Assembly: GCF_964019385.1 (NCBI RefSeq) | Contig: NC_088650.1 | Location: 24,633,711-24,697,710, forward strand | DNA length: 64,000 nucleotides | Origin: Sycon ciliatum | Taxonomy: Eukaryota; Porifera; Calcarea; Leucosolenida; Sycettidae | Direction of reading: 5' to 3' | Part shown: positions 23,913-33,984 of the stretch, piece after piece | How positions within the stretch are numbered: position 1 is the first letter of the stretch | Layout of the letters: every line of letters starts with the position of its first letter | Program-made: the position numbers and the translations under genes | Notes under the pieces: model-generated | What the model was told of the DNA's origin: nothing | What the model saw: the letters and a program-made list of their open reading frames with translations, nothing else | Databases searched by the model: none

Positions 23913-25594
23913 ACCGTCACTGTGTGTATGTGTGTGCGTGTCCCATATGGTGCAGTGGTATGTGCAGCGATTTCCAGTCGATAGGTTGCGGGTTCGATTC
24001 CCGACGATTATGGTCACACACGTCTTTCTTCTCTTTCTCAGACTCTTCCTGACTTTTCTTTCATTCTCCTGGGTGGTTACCAACAGCCAGTGCATGCCGG
24101 AGTATGTGGTGTGACGTGTGTGCGGGAAAAAATAAATAAAAAAGACCAAAAAGTAGGGATTCACTGGCCAGAAAAAGCCACTTCATAGCTGTGTGGTGTA
24201 GACCAGGCTGAATAGTGGCGGTCAATTCTTCAGCCTTGCAAGCTGTTGAATGGTGCAATCCCAGCATAAGTTGCTATGGCTTCTGCTGTAGCATCGCTAT
24301 CATCGCCTCCGGCGATGGGCGTCCAATGGTCCAATGGTGTGTGTGTGCGTGTGTAGCTCGCATGGGGCACGGGGGCACGTGCACCCCCTTAAAATGTCGA
24401 CCTACTCTAGGTTCAGCATGCACATAATGCCCATGAATGACATGCACCAGCCATCCTACACATATGCGGCTGTGCACCCACCCCCCCCCCCCCCTCCTAA
24501 AGGGGGACCAGCTACACCCCTGGAGAGAGAGGGAGAGGGGGGGGGGGGTAAACAATTACATTGTGCCGAATACTATGATGCATGTCCATGCACTACTAGT
24601 CTAATGTGACTCACTTCATCCTGTAGCAGGAAGGCTGCAAGGCCGACACCAACCTCCAGAATGACAATGACCAGCACCAAATAGCCATACTGGGAGCACA
24701 GGGCAAGCACACAACACACCACAAGCAATATTTTAAAGCCTTGGATGACCGGCTAAGTAAGCTAGACCCGCACCAAGCCAGACACTGAGCCTTGAAACTG
24801 AAGGTGGTGCACATTCAGCAAAGTTTTGCAACATTGTAAAGAGTCCGTAACCAAGACCAAGCAATGACGTGGCGGGCCAGTTCATGCCACGTTGTTGCTT
24901 TCATTAACTACGGTAATTTGATTGCATACCCCTGCACTCATGCACTCGAAGCCCAAATCTCTCAAATCAGCAACCCCATTCTCTCCGGATACGCTGAACT
25001 GTTCCACCGAGATGCCTAAATTCTATGAGGATTAACTTACTTACATCCAAAAGTAGGCTTCAAACCCCAAAGAAAGAGTGGCTTTCGACAGTTTTAAGGT
25101 TGGACTCGGTGGGAACTTACTATTTTCAGCATACATTTTCTGCAAATGAAGTTCATGTTGCATCATTAACTTTTAATGAAGGCAGGGCAACATGCAGCCG
25201 GACCATACGTTAGACACAAAGATCACAGTTGCATAATCTTATATCTTGGTTATCAACTCTTGACAACATCTAGGATTTAACAGTAGTGGATGGACTCGGT
25301 CAGGGGAACTTACCGTTTTCAGCATGCACTTGTTCTCCCTGAGAGCCCCGACTGATCCAAAGAATCCGATGAAAAACATGGTAGCGCCGATAGCGATGAA
25401 CCACACGCCCGGGTTGAGAATCAAGCTGGTCACGTCGAAGGTGACCTTCTGTAGAACCAGGGCATAGGCACCGATTCCGATTGCCAACCCTCCGCTTAGC
25501 TGCAGGAAATCATGAAAAGCCGCATACAGAGGCAGAACACACACACACACACATACACACATATACACACACGCAAACACACACACACGCACGT

Positions 25595-25642
<48 letters not shown>

Positions 25643-25652
25643 GCGCGCACAC

Positions 25653-25697
<45 letters not shown>

Positions 25698-28600
25698 CAC
25701 ACGCACACACACACACATACGCGCGCACACACACACATATACACACGGTATGACATTGTGTCAGAGTATAGTCTCAGTATGTACAGCACCTACAGACCTG
25801 GCATGAACTGCCAAGGTCAAGGTGAGAATTATCTACATGTGTGTACCGTAGTATCTTGTATAAAAGCCTGTTTTGAATACAAGCCTGGTTCAGTTTCGAG
25901 ATGCACTGTCGGCACATAAGCCTGGTTTTAATGTTGGCATGCTTGTACATGGAAACACCTGTCTTGTATAGAAGCCTGTCTCAAATAGAAGCCTGCAAAA
26001 TTTCCCAAGAAAAGTCATATAGCGCCGCGGCTTTTATACATGACTTTACCGTATATGCAGACTGACCTCGTATCGGCTCAACTGAGAACACTTCTAAATT
26101 CTACTATTTTTCATCCTTTCACTGCTCTCCACTGCAGGCAAAAAAAAAGAATTAGCAGGGCACACTCGGAGTTGAACCAAGGACCTCTCGATCTGCAGTC
26201 GAATGCTCTACCACTGAGCTATATGCCCTCCACATGGTTTTATGGCACAACAGAAAGCATAACCAACACAACCTACATGTGGTTTAGGGTGACTCTGTTA
26301 GGATTTTAGATTTTCTTCTCCGGTAGAATTATCCGGCTTGTTTCTCCTTCCTCATGCAGAAACAACAAGAGTTCAGCTACTTTTTTTATAGTGGATATCA
26401 AAACAGCCATAATGCCTAATAAGTAATAACAATGGACCCACTGTGAATAGAATTTTAAAGAAAAGAAAGAAAAAAGTACAGGCTGGGCACCAGGGACCAA
26501 ATAAGGCACACGACACACGTTATGAGACCACCATCGTTCCCTCGACACGAGTCACATCGTACTACGAGAGCCGCCCAAAGCCCTCCGAACAGCTGTCAGG
26601 AGGGTCCCGCACAAAGTGTTGTGCACTATATTTGGGCAACGTAAAGAGTGGATGCTCCTCTGACTCTATTGCCAAGTGGTGTACAAGACGAGAAATACAA
26701 GTGATAAAATGCTCAGTCTCCGAAACCAAGTACTTTGGAGTGGCATTCGCCCACGTCGTCATTCCGGTGGAACACAAGGAAGCAGCCCTCGGCCCAGATT
26801 TCTGGCCTCCAGAGGTCACGGCAAGAGAATGGCACTTTAAGCAGGACAGGATCACCTCTGACCACGGTTCAAATCAGTAAACATGTCTTCTCTAAATCCA
26901 CTCGCACCACCGTTCACCCCCAGATCACATCCTTGTTCACCACTTCCCAACCCTCTTCCCCGTCTCTTACTTGGCCACATCAACATAAATATGCAGCCTG
27001 CGCAACAAAGTTTTCATCATTAAGAAACTCATTGCTCATAATGCCCTATACATACTCGCAGTCACTGAGACCTGGATGGATTCCAGTGTATCGGATGAGG
27101 AATTAGCAATTATAGGTTTTACATTATTTCGATGTGATCGACCATGTAAGGTCCAATGTTCTTGTACAAGTGGCCAACCGTGTCAGAAAAGAGGAGGAGT
27201 TGCCTTTTACAGCCTTAACGAAGTGAAGACACTAGATCATTTTCTACAGAACTTTTGCACGCTCTATTTATATTAAAATGACGACAAATTGACTATATCC
27301 CTATAACCCCTCCTTTTTGAAAATGTATTTCACCAATAAAATAAGGCTTGGAATTTTTTAAACATGAAATAGAGCCTTGTCGCGCCTTGACTTTGATTTT
27401 GTGTTTCTCATTTTGTTGCAATCACTACTTATCCATGCCGGTTCCTTTTTTCTTCTCCTCCCCTTCTCCCTTCCTTGCCGTGGCTGGCTAACACCCTCTC
27501 TCTCTTTGTATTGGCCGGTGTTCTCACTGTGCTATGAGATGCTGTAATAAATAAATAATAAATAAATAAATACGACCGACTTGCCCCTTCTGTTCATGAC
27601 TTGCCCCGCTCTAGTAATGGTTCATGAATCCGCCCAGTCCACATTCCTTCTCCGTTTCTCTCCTGTTTTCTTTCCTTTCAGTTGCATCTTCCTTTCTGCT
27701 CTGTTTTACTTTCTCTTTTCGTTCGTCCCTCTTGATATTTGTACTTTGTACTGTTGAGGCAACGAAGTGAAGTAATACAAACCAAACCAAAGGATATTGC
27801 GGAAAAGGTGAGATAGGAAAAAGAAAGAAAAAGAAAACGGAAGGATTTCACCTCACAATCCGAACATAACTTGGAGCCAATTAATAACGGGCTCAGGTGC
27901 GGAAAGTTCCAATGAGGGGAAGGGACGGCCAAGAAGATGTGCACGAGCTATGTCCCTCGGCAACAAAGAATGTCGAACATTACGGGATGATAATGCCGAG
28001 ACTAGTAAGACCATTGGACAAACCGGTCTAACTACAACTCGAAAACGCAAGGCAACAGACCGCCCAACTAAAATACTTGGGAGGCTTCGTGGCACATCCC
28101 TTCCCCTCATAGGAACTTTCCGCACCTGAGCCTTCAAAGTTGGAAGGTTGTTGGTGTGCGCTTCATAGATGTGTTGGAGCTAGGTGTCAGGTCGTCGAAT
28201 GTCTCAATATCCTTGTCAGTTTCGTGCCTTGTTGTCGCACTATCTGACTGTATATTATCTCGTTACCTTGGTTACGTTGGTGGACTGTTAGTCATAACTA
28301 GTAACTTATAGGTCCTTTTCTCTTTCCATATTACTATTGGCTCAACATCCGAGTTTTCATTATGCTGTAAATACAGTAAGGTCTTGTATAAAAGCCGCGG
28401 CTTCTATGACTTTCTTGGTGAAATTTTGCAGGCTTCTATATGAGACAGGCTTCTATACAAGACAGGTATTTCTATGTATGTCAACACTAAAACCAGGCTT
28501 ATGTGTGATTTGATGGGCCCAAAACTGCGGCTTCTATTCAAGTGCGGCTTTTATACAAGACTTTACGGTAATAACGATAATAAAGCGGTATGCTGTGCTT

Positions 28601-29681
28601 CACAGTGCTTGGTATAATTCTAGCCTGATCGTTCTCCGGCGCTCCGTTCTCCGGCGCCCGACACTACTGCAGCACGTTATTTTCGGTGCAATCTTAATTT
28701 CGGTAGAGAAACCAGAACTTAGGCTACACCTGAAATGCACTAGAGTACACACTGTATGTTGATGGTAGGCTGGTCACCTACAGTCTACATTATTAAACAA
28801 AAACCAAAAAAATCATTACACCTGAAACCTGGCAGGTCCCTGACACCGAAATTTTAATACACATCATACAGGTTATACAGTGACCATGGTGACCGATACA
28901 GTGACCATGGTGACCGAATCGGAAACAAAAATGCAACGGACAGATCGTAAGTAACATAGTTTGCTCCTGGTCCAATGCGCAGACAGTATTCATTTTTGCT
29001 CCTGGTCCAATGGGATACAGACTGTCAGTTACTGCCGATTTCTTCAGATAGCACAAAAGCTGGACCTTGGTCACTTTTCTGTTTCGAGCCTCTCTCTAAG
29101 TTTCCCATCCATTTGCTTAACAATCCGTCTAATGGACAAAATATTGACAGGCGTCACATCAATGAAACTCAACATCAACATTACATTGCCAATACCAGCA
29201 CACGGCAGAGTCCAGCACTCTAGTAAAAAATACAAGACTGTACGCAGATTAACTCGCTACCAGCACCAGCAGATGTGCTACTGCCTCTGCCCTTTGCGCC
29301 CTGGCAGTATGGAGAGATACATAACAATCATGTCGTGCAATCCAGACTGACACGATAGTCGGCAGGCGTCACTCAGAGCAGTGCACAACCACTGCAGCAC
29401 TAGTACTACTACTGAAGCCAAAACTGCCTCAAACAAGACTCGCAGACGCTCGCCACTTACACTAGAACAAACAGACTCTCGAGATACGCCAGTGTACACG
29501 AATGTAGCGAGGTGTAGATCAATGCAGCACCACGACCCGGACCGTCACTTACCCAGAGTAAAAGATTGAGCAGGAAGAGGACATACTTAGCGCATGGCGA
29601 GACCTCTTTGCCTTTCAGGTAGTTGTGATTGGCGAAACTCCTCCTTCGCTGCATCCCTTTCTGCTGCTGCCCTGACGGCAT
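19108..29681 (-). CDS. Tetraspanin A, TspanC8 subfamily (8 exons)
   Basis: Exons on the minus strand: 29681-29553, 25499-25314, 24689-24615, 22969-22865, 20717-20589, 19943-19860, 19653-19540 and 19173-19108. All borders are GT/AG and all introns phase 0. The product has 295 residues. It has a basic N-terminus and four membrane helices, with RENKCMLKT between helices 2 and 3. The large extracellular loop has eight cysteines: CCGAD, FNCTEE, SSCGVP, SCC, SQCGYK and EEGCGD. Eight loop cysteines define the TspanC8 group (Tspan5, 10, 14, 15, 17, 33), whose known role is to escort and regulate the protease ADAM10. N-glycosylation sites NCT and NRS are visible. The last exon completes helix 4 and ends in NFLLDLA. 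Tetraspanin B upstream is its tandem paralogue. Confidence 0.93.
20195..20357 (-). repeat. Mariner-like MITE, CAGTCAAACCTGTC family, copy 2
   Basis: Read on the minus strand, it begins CAGAGAAACCTGTCTAAGG and follows the copy at 8997-9197 almost to its far end, including CTCAAGGGACCTT and GACTGGAAATA. It lies in intron 5 of tetraspanin A. Confidence 0.65.
20887..21418. repeat. TACCGTAAAGTC-ended MITE with a nested insertion
   Basis: The ends TACCGTAAAGTCGTGGATAA and its near complement (TTATCCGCGACTTCACGGTA) enclose about 530 bp. Half of that is a separate CCAAGAG-type element at 21057-21324 flanked by TGGTG. Related MITEs lie at 25844-26053 and 28372-28570. Located in intron 4 of tetraspanin A. 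Confidence 0.75.
21057..21324. mobile_element. CCAAGAG-type TIR element, 268 bp
   Basis: The element starts CCAAGAGTACATGAAAACCA and ends with the matching inverse finishing ATGTACTCTTGG. The arms extend about 75 bp through CACGGCGAAATTCCGTGATT. A perfect 5-bp duplication, TGGTG, flanks it on both sides. It is inserted inside the MITE 20887-21418. It has no open frame and is non-autonomous. Confidence 0.85.
23112..23373. mobile_element. CCAAGAG-type TIR element, 262 bp
   Basis: A homologue of 21057-21324, sharing its arms and interior (GATTACATCAT, CAGATCTGAGGCGGGAA, GCTGCACACTCTGG). Its flanks TAACG and TAATG agree at four of five bases, as for an old 5-bp duplication. It lies in intron 3 of tetraspanin A. 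Confidence 0.8.
23837..23911 (+). repeat. (TG)37 microsatellite
   Basis: An uninterrupted TG tract of about 75 bp, followed 30 bp later by the start of a SINE. Located in intron 3 of tetraspanin A. Confidence 0.95.
23941..24264 (+). mobile_element. tRNA-Gly-derived SINE, copy 1
   Basis: The head carries polymerase III boxes: A-like TGGTGCAGTGG and B-like GGTTCGATTCC. It is followed by a T/C-rich segment, GGGTGGTTACCAAC, GCCAGTGCATGCCGGAG, an A-rich linker and a tail with GGGATTCACTGGCCAGAAAA and AGACCAGGCT. The same modules, in the same order, occur at 48708-49083. The anticodon arm has lost a base compared with copy 2. In intron 3 of tetraspanin A, antisense to the gene. Confidence 0.85.
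25536..25746 (+). repeat. (CA)n compound microsatellite
   Basis: About 210 bp of CA repeats with interspersed TA, CG and GCGCGC steps. A unit around ATACGCGCGCACACACACAT is repeated, so part of the tract has duplicated. It begins some 40 bp before exon 2 of tetraspanin A, close to its splice acceptor. Confidence 0.9.
25844..26053. repeat. TACCGTA-ended MITE, 210 bp
   Basis: The left end TACCGTAGTATCTTGTATAA and right end (TTATACATGACTTTACCGTA) are near inverses. The interior has short repeats of AAGCCTG. It belongs to the family of 28372-28570 and 20887-21418. Confidence 0.7.
26157..26228 (-). tRNA. tRNA-Cys (GCA)
   Basis: On the minus strand a 72-nt cloverleaf begins GGGCATATAGCTCAGTGG. 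Its anticodon loop CTGCAGA gives anticodon GCA. The T arm contains GGTTCAACTCC, and the acceptor closes as TGTGCCC with discriminator T. The internal boxes A and B are intact, and a run of nine T residues follows in the gene's sense (A-run at about 26140-26148). It sits inside intron 1 of tetraspanin A in the same orientation and is probably an independent polymerase III gene. Confidence 0.95.
26540..27276 (+). pseudogene. Decayed LINE: ORF1-like domain and AP-endonuclease start
   Basis: The first part (about 26560-26855) contains CALYLGNV, IAKWCTRREIQV and GPDFWPPEVTAREWHFK. This is the pattern of the RRM-like domain found upstream of the endonuclease in CR1/L2-type elements. After stop codons, the same strand reads LYILAVTETWMDSSVSDEE, then GFTLFRCDR and KRGGVAFYS (about 27000-27230). 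These are the conserved start of the apurinic endonuclease domain. Frameshifts and stops separate the parts and the reverse transcriptase is absent. It lies in intron 1 of tetraspanin A, antisense to it. Confidence 0.75.
27360..27800 (+). repeat. Probable LINE 3' tails
   Basis: A T/C-rich stretch ends in repeated AATAAATA units at 27545-27571. A second stretch ends GGCAACGAAGTGAAGTAATA followed by ACAAACCAAACC near 27790. Both look like 3' untranslated ends with simple tails. No protein remnant was seen, so this is an inference. Confidence 0.4.
27890..28132. repeat. TIR element, 38-bp arms
   Basis: GGCTCAGGTGCGGAAAGTTC at the left and its exact inverse at the right continue inward to ATGAGGGGAAGGGA with a single mismatch. 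The element is 243 bp, with no clear flanking duplication. In intron 1 of tetraspanin A. Confidence 0.75.
28372..28570. repeat. Mariner-like MITE, TACCGTAAAGTC family
   Basis: The left end TACAGTAAGGTCTTGTATAA and the right end (TTATACAAGACTTTACGGTA) form 27-bp inverted repeats with two mismatches and TA at both borders. The interior contains repeated GCTTCTAT and GCGGCTT motifs. Confidence 0.75.
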
Positions 29682-30390
29682 CTTGCCTCCGCGACTAGCT
29701 AGCCGAACTGACGGAAGAGCTTAGGAATAGCTTCGGACCGGCTACACGCCTAGGCTATGATGGCGCAGTCGGAACTGGATTTTTTTCAAGCAACGCAGCT
29801 ACGGTCAAATACCGGGCAAGGAGAGCGTCTGAAGTACCTAGAGTCACCGGCTGCTGCAGAGACCGACCGGGCAGATTCTGCCGTTCTGGACTGAAGCGAA
29901 AAACGCACGCACTGGAGAGTGATAGACCGCTTCTCGCGAAGTCTTCCTGCTGAACAATTTTGAGCTGACACCCAGATCGTGACAGAACGACGGGAGAATC
30001 ATGAAAAAGGAAAAGTAACGTTTGAATGGGCCTCGACTACTCACTCAGTAGTACTACAGTCTACACTCCACTCTCCAGTCTCCAGTGCGGTACAGACAGA
30101 CTCGTATCGGTGACACTGAAACAGTGAAAGAGCTAGAGCACAGACTCGTCGCTGCCAGTGCTGGCAGTGCTGGGCCAGTGCTAGCTGGCTGCAGCTCCGA
30201 GTCCTACACTACAGCCTACATAATCATTGTACTTTGTAGGCTACACAGATGCTACACACTCAGTCTCAGACCAGTACATGTACTGGCACTGGCAGTAGGC
30301 AGTGCCAGTAGCACCTCCGAGTCGAGTAGAGGCTCCGACCTAGTACCTGGACTTGTCACAGTTGTGCGCCTGGTATCCAGGTATCTACGA

Positions 30391-30470
30391 GGGAGTCGTG
30401 GTATTTTACGACTCGGCCTGGTCTCAGGCCAGGGAGTCGTAAAATACGGTTCCGTATTATTACGACTCCC
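30391..30470. repeat. GGGAGTCGTA inverted-repeat cluster
   Basis: GGGAGTCGTGGTATTTTACG and two further copies of GGGAGTCGTA or its inverse TACGACTCCC lie in alternating orientation. A similar mini-palindrome (AGGGAGTCGTA and TACGACTCCCT) lies at about 47551-47578. They may be collapsed TIR elements. Confidence 0.55.
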
Positions 30471-31401
30471 ATGGGCTACAGCTGCATGATGACAGTCGTG
30501 TATGATGTACATGCACTTATATCTTTAGCTACGCTGCAGCGCTGACAAGTGACAGTCGGTATCCATCTTTTGTAGTCCGTCGCCACAAAGCTGTCGCATT
30601 ATGTCAACAATGCAACGACTTACTTTTCACCGTGACGTCGGACGGAAGTGAGAGAGGTGTGTTTGGTCCATCCTCCTCCAGAGGAGTCATGTGACATGAC
30701 TGTATTACATGTACCATGATTACTGTATACAGTAGTACTTTGGTTGTGACTGTCGTTCGACCTTCTGCTGTTCCCCTACATACATGTCAATTTTAGGTAC
30801 AGGTCCTGTCAGAGTGTCAAGTGGACCCGTCACACGTCAGGCGAGATGCTGAGAGATAACCAAAAGAGGAGTGCCACTGCCAGTGCTAGCAGCAACACCG
30901 CCCAGACCTTTGTAGACTCTACCGTCACCACTGGCACTGCACTGCTCACAGGTCTGGCCTGTGCCTGTGGTGTGTGAGGTCCGGACAACCTATATTGCAC
31001 ATGTACAATGTCATGTAGCCTCGGAATTGTGGAATTGTAGCTACACGTACTTCAAGGAATAATTTAGTACAAACACATGAGGGTGATACTGGGTGATACT
31101 GGTACTTGGCAACTGATGTCGCTATAGGGCATCGCTTGTTTAGACAGCGGAAGCTACAGTCACTAGTTCTAGCCCAGTGAATCTATGAAGTATGATAGTT
31201 GATACAATTATGTACATGACTTTGTACATGTGTCTGAAGATTTGGCAACTTTTACTTCACGCCTGCTCCTGACTCTTGCGCTATGAATATACCCTCAGAA
31301 TTTCCCACCTTGCTCCCCCTTATGTTCAGGCTGCCCGTTTTGGAGCCATCAGTTGCCTGATGATCTTAGTAATACGTGAAATTCAGAGTTGTGACACAGC
31401 T

Positions 31402-31405
<4 letters not shown>

Positions 31406-31451
<46 letters not shown>
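31406..31451 (+). repeat. (CT)23 microsatellite
   Basis: An uninterrupted CT tract of about 46 bp, upstream of tetraspanin A. No associated gene. Confidence 0.95.
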
Positions 31452-31456
<5 letters not shown>

Positions 31457-32593
31457 TATATGTGTTTGTAATACTACGGTCAGCACTACCACTGTACCAG
31501 GTCGGAAATATTGAAGCAATTCCAGAACATCGACCAATTTTCAGCCCTTTTGTTTCACTGACTAACGTTAGCCCCTTACCCACGAACACGCGCATGAACG
31601 CAAATGAAATGGACAAGACTGTCCTGTACATGTACATGTACATACATGTACATGGTATTATTATACATGTATAACCCAATACTAGTTCAAAACTAGTATA
31701 TTCACCTTGTGTCATGCTGTCAATCTAACAATATGTACATACATGTACATGTACATGTATGTACATTGCATAGTGTATATACAGTGATCCATCCAGTGAT
31801 AGTCATTCTCAATGAAATTAAAATAATGAAATTGGAACAGAGCAGGCAGATTGTGTACTTGCTTCGACCTGGCCTAGAGCGAAGATCACAAAGTAGCAAA
31901 CATTGAGCTCCAAAGTAAACAAGTCGTAAATGTTTAATACCGGCCGTCACCACTGAGATACGAGCAGTAAGCTCCATACATGTGTTGAAATGCGTAATAT
32001 TTTCTCTCGTAATGAAAATTTCAAAAACTTGCGCTACAAAAGCTGGGCCATGTGCACAATAAGCATCGCATTCGTGTTATTTAACTTATTTTCACTTCAT
32101 CCAGTCGCACTTGTATAGAAATAGGGTAGCCAGTCTGAGATCAGTTGTCAAATAGAAAATATGCAATATCTTGAGCTGTACAAACATGCATCCTTTGCCC
32201 CCTTTTCTCTAAGGGATGCTCAAACATGTGTAACGTTAGTCTGTGAGTCTGTCACACGGCGCTCAATCGGGCAAGAGAGGAAGAAGGTATATGCAGTATT
32301 CTGCACATAACACATAGCGGTTATCTTTACTTTTGTGGAGGAGGGGTGAGAGATAACAAACTACTTGAAGTAGGTTGAATGCATTGGAACATTATATACA
32401 GATGTAGCCTAGTTTGCTCTCTAATTACACTGCAGCATTGGTGATTGTAACAGTATGCATCACCAAATCCAGTCCTGATTCAGCTGATATTGAACTCCAT
32501 TATGTACTTGATCTGGTCCACCATGTAGATAGCAAGGCATATACCAAAAATCTAATAGCAAAGAACATAAGCAGACATCGCCAAGAGAAAGAG

Positions 32594-32597
<4 letters not shown>

Positions 32598-32679
<82 letters not shown>

Positions 32680-32714
32680 TAGCGAGATATATATATATAT
32701 ATATATAGATTGAG

Positions 32715-32790
<76 letters not shown>

Positions 32791-32796
32791 AAGAGC
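32598..32796 (+). repeat. Compound (GA)n-(GACA)n-(TA)n-(GA)n microsatellite
   Basis: A 68-bp GA tract passes into GACA units, two separate TA tracts and a second GA tract. Purine runs alternate with alternating AT, giving a roughly symmetrical block of 200 bp. Confidence 0.95.
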
Positions 32797-33984
32797 AAGA
32801 TGAATTGGCGAATCTCTCCATTTTTAGTGTCTGCTGCAGATCAATTAAGCCACTGTGCAATTTTTCCACGATTGCCTCTCACCCATATTCTGGCACAAGG
32901 TCCACGTTAACATCACATATTCTTTAACAATATTGACCGGACCACACAGCAGTACCATGAAATCACTGGCACACGACGTTACAAGTGAAACTCTCTTAAT
33001 ACGGAATCTTACCATGATGAGCGTAATACGGGCAAACGAGTTTTCAACCAAAATCGGACACCTTTTCGGACGCCTAATAAATGTTCAAAGTTGTCTCGTG
33101 TAGTGAGATGACATACATGTGTTCACCGTTACCACTTCACAGTGTAGTCAGCCTTGTCGCTAACACTTTTCTTACACACGCATGCAGTGCAATCTTTGTA
33201 ATTGTTTTTGTAGAAATTGGTAGGGTTCTTTTTTTCTCGATAGGTTTTGGACAGAGGATGAATTTTGGATGATAATATAATATTTTTTAGAGAAAAAAGG
33301 AAAGGGCACATGGAAGCATTATTGCAAGATCCGATATGCCACGAACGTACATTTATGGGACCTGGTTTTAAAGACCACCTGGATTAAACAACCGCTTTTG
33401 CTTGCACAGTGGATTTGGCAGCACTGGGAGTACATGTAGTTGAAACTTACAGTTATGGCAACGCTGGAATTAGATTACAAGTTGTATCAATAGAAATAAA
33501 CTGACTCACACAACGAGCGAATCATGAGTGAAAAAATGAGGTCATACGAAACCGAGCCATGATTAACTCGGAATACCGGTCATTGAGGCCAAACAAAAAC
33601 AGTCAGCAACTCGTTCTGTGTTCATTTTGGAGTCTGCCAAGGCCACCCAGTCTATTACTGGCATACCTGTTGTCTTGAAGCTGACACTCCCCGCTATGTG
33701 TAACAATACAAGTACATTGTAAGTTGGTCAGGATTCCACAGGCTGAGAGTGCAACTCCATATCTTCAACCACTGTTTTGACTCATCATGCAGCACAGTGG
33801 AATCAGTTGAAATAATATTACGTGTAAGCTTGTGATCAAGTTCCTCTGTGACAAGAATTCAATAACACTGAGAAAAGGACTCAGTACATTTCAGGCTCTC
33901 CAACATCATCCCGTACACATCATGCAGCATAGTGGAATTAGTTGTAATATCATACTTTTAAAGTTTGTGATCCTGTCGACTCAC

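Larger units (their letters stand above)
29682..33984. other. Spacer between the tetraspanin genes
   Basis: This stretch should hold the promoter of tetraspanin A at its left and the missing last exon of tetraspanin B somewhere right of it, but neither could be fixed. It also holds GGGAGTCGTA palindromes (30391-30470), simple repeats and a dense TACATGTA patch (31625-31765). No other gene was recognised. Confidence 0.4.

Noticed and set aside
23941-24015. Functional tRNA gene
   Set aside because: The anticodon arm is broken, and the sequence continues into a repeated SINE body shared with 48708-49083.
23723-24164. Open frames rich in Cys-Val or His-Thr around 23.8 kb and 25.6 kb
   Set aside because: They only translate the TG/CA microsatellites.
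33840-33910. Candidate last exon of tetraspanin B after a CACAG acceptor (reads RNLITSLHVILF)
   Set aside because: The frame is possible but does not continue helix 4 as in tetraspanin A, and a decayed duplicate of the same text lies next to it.
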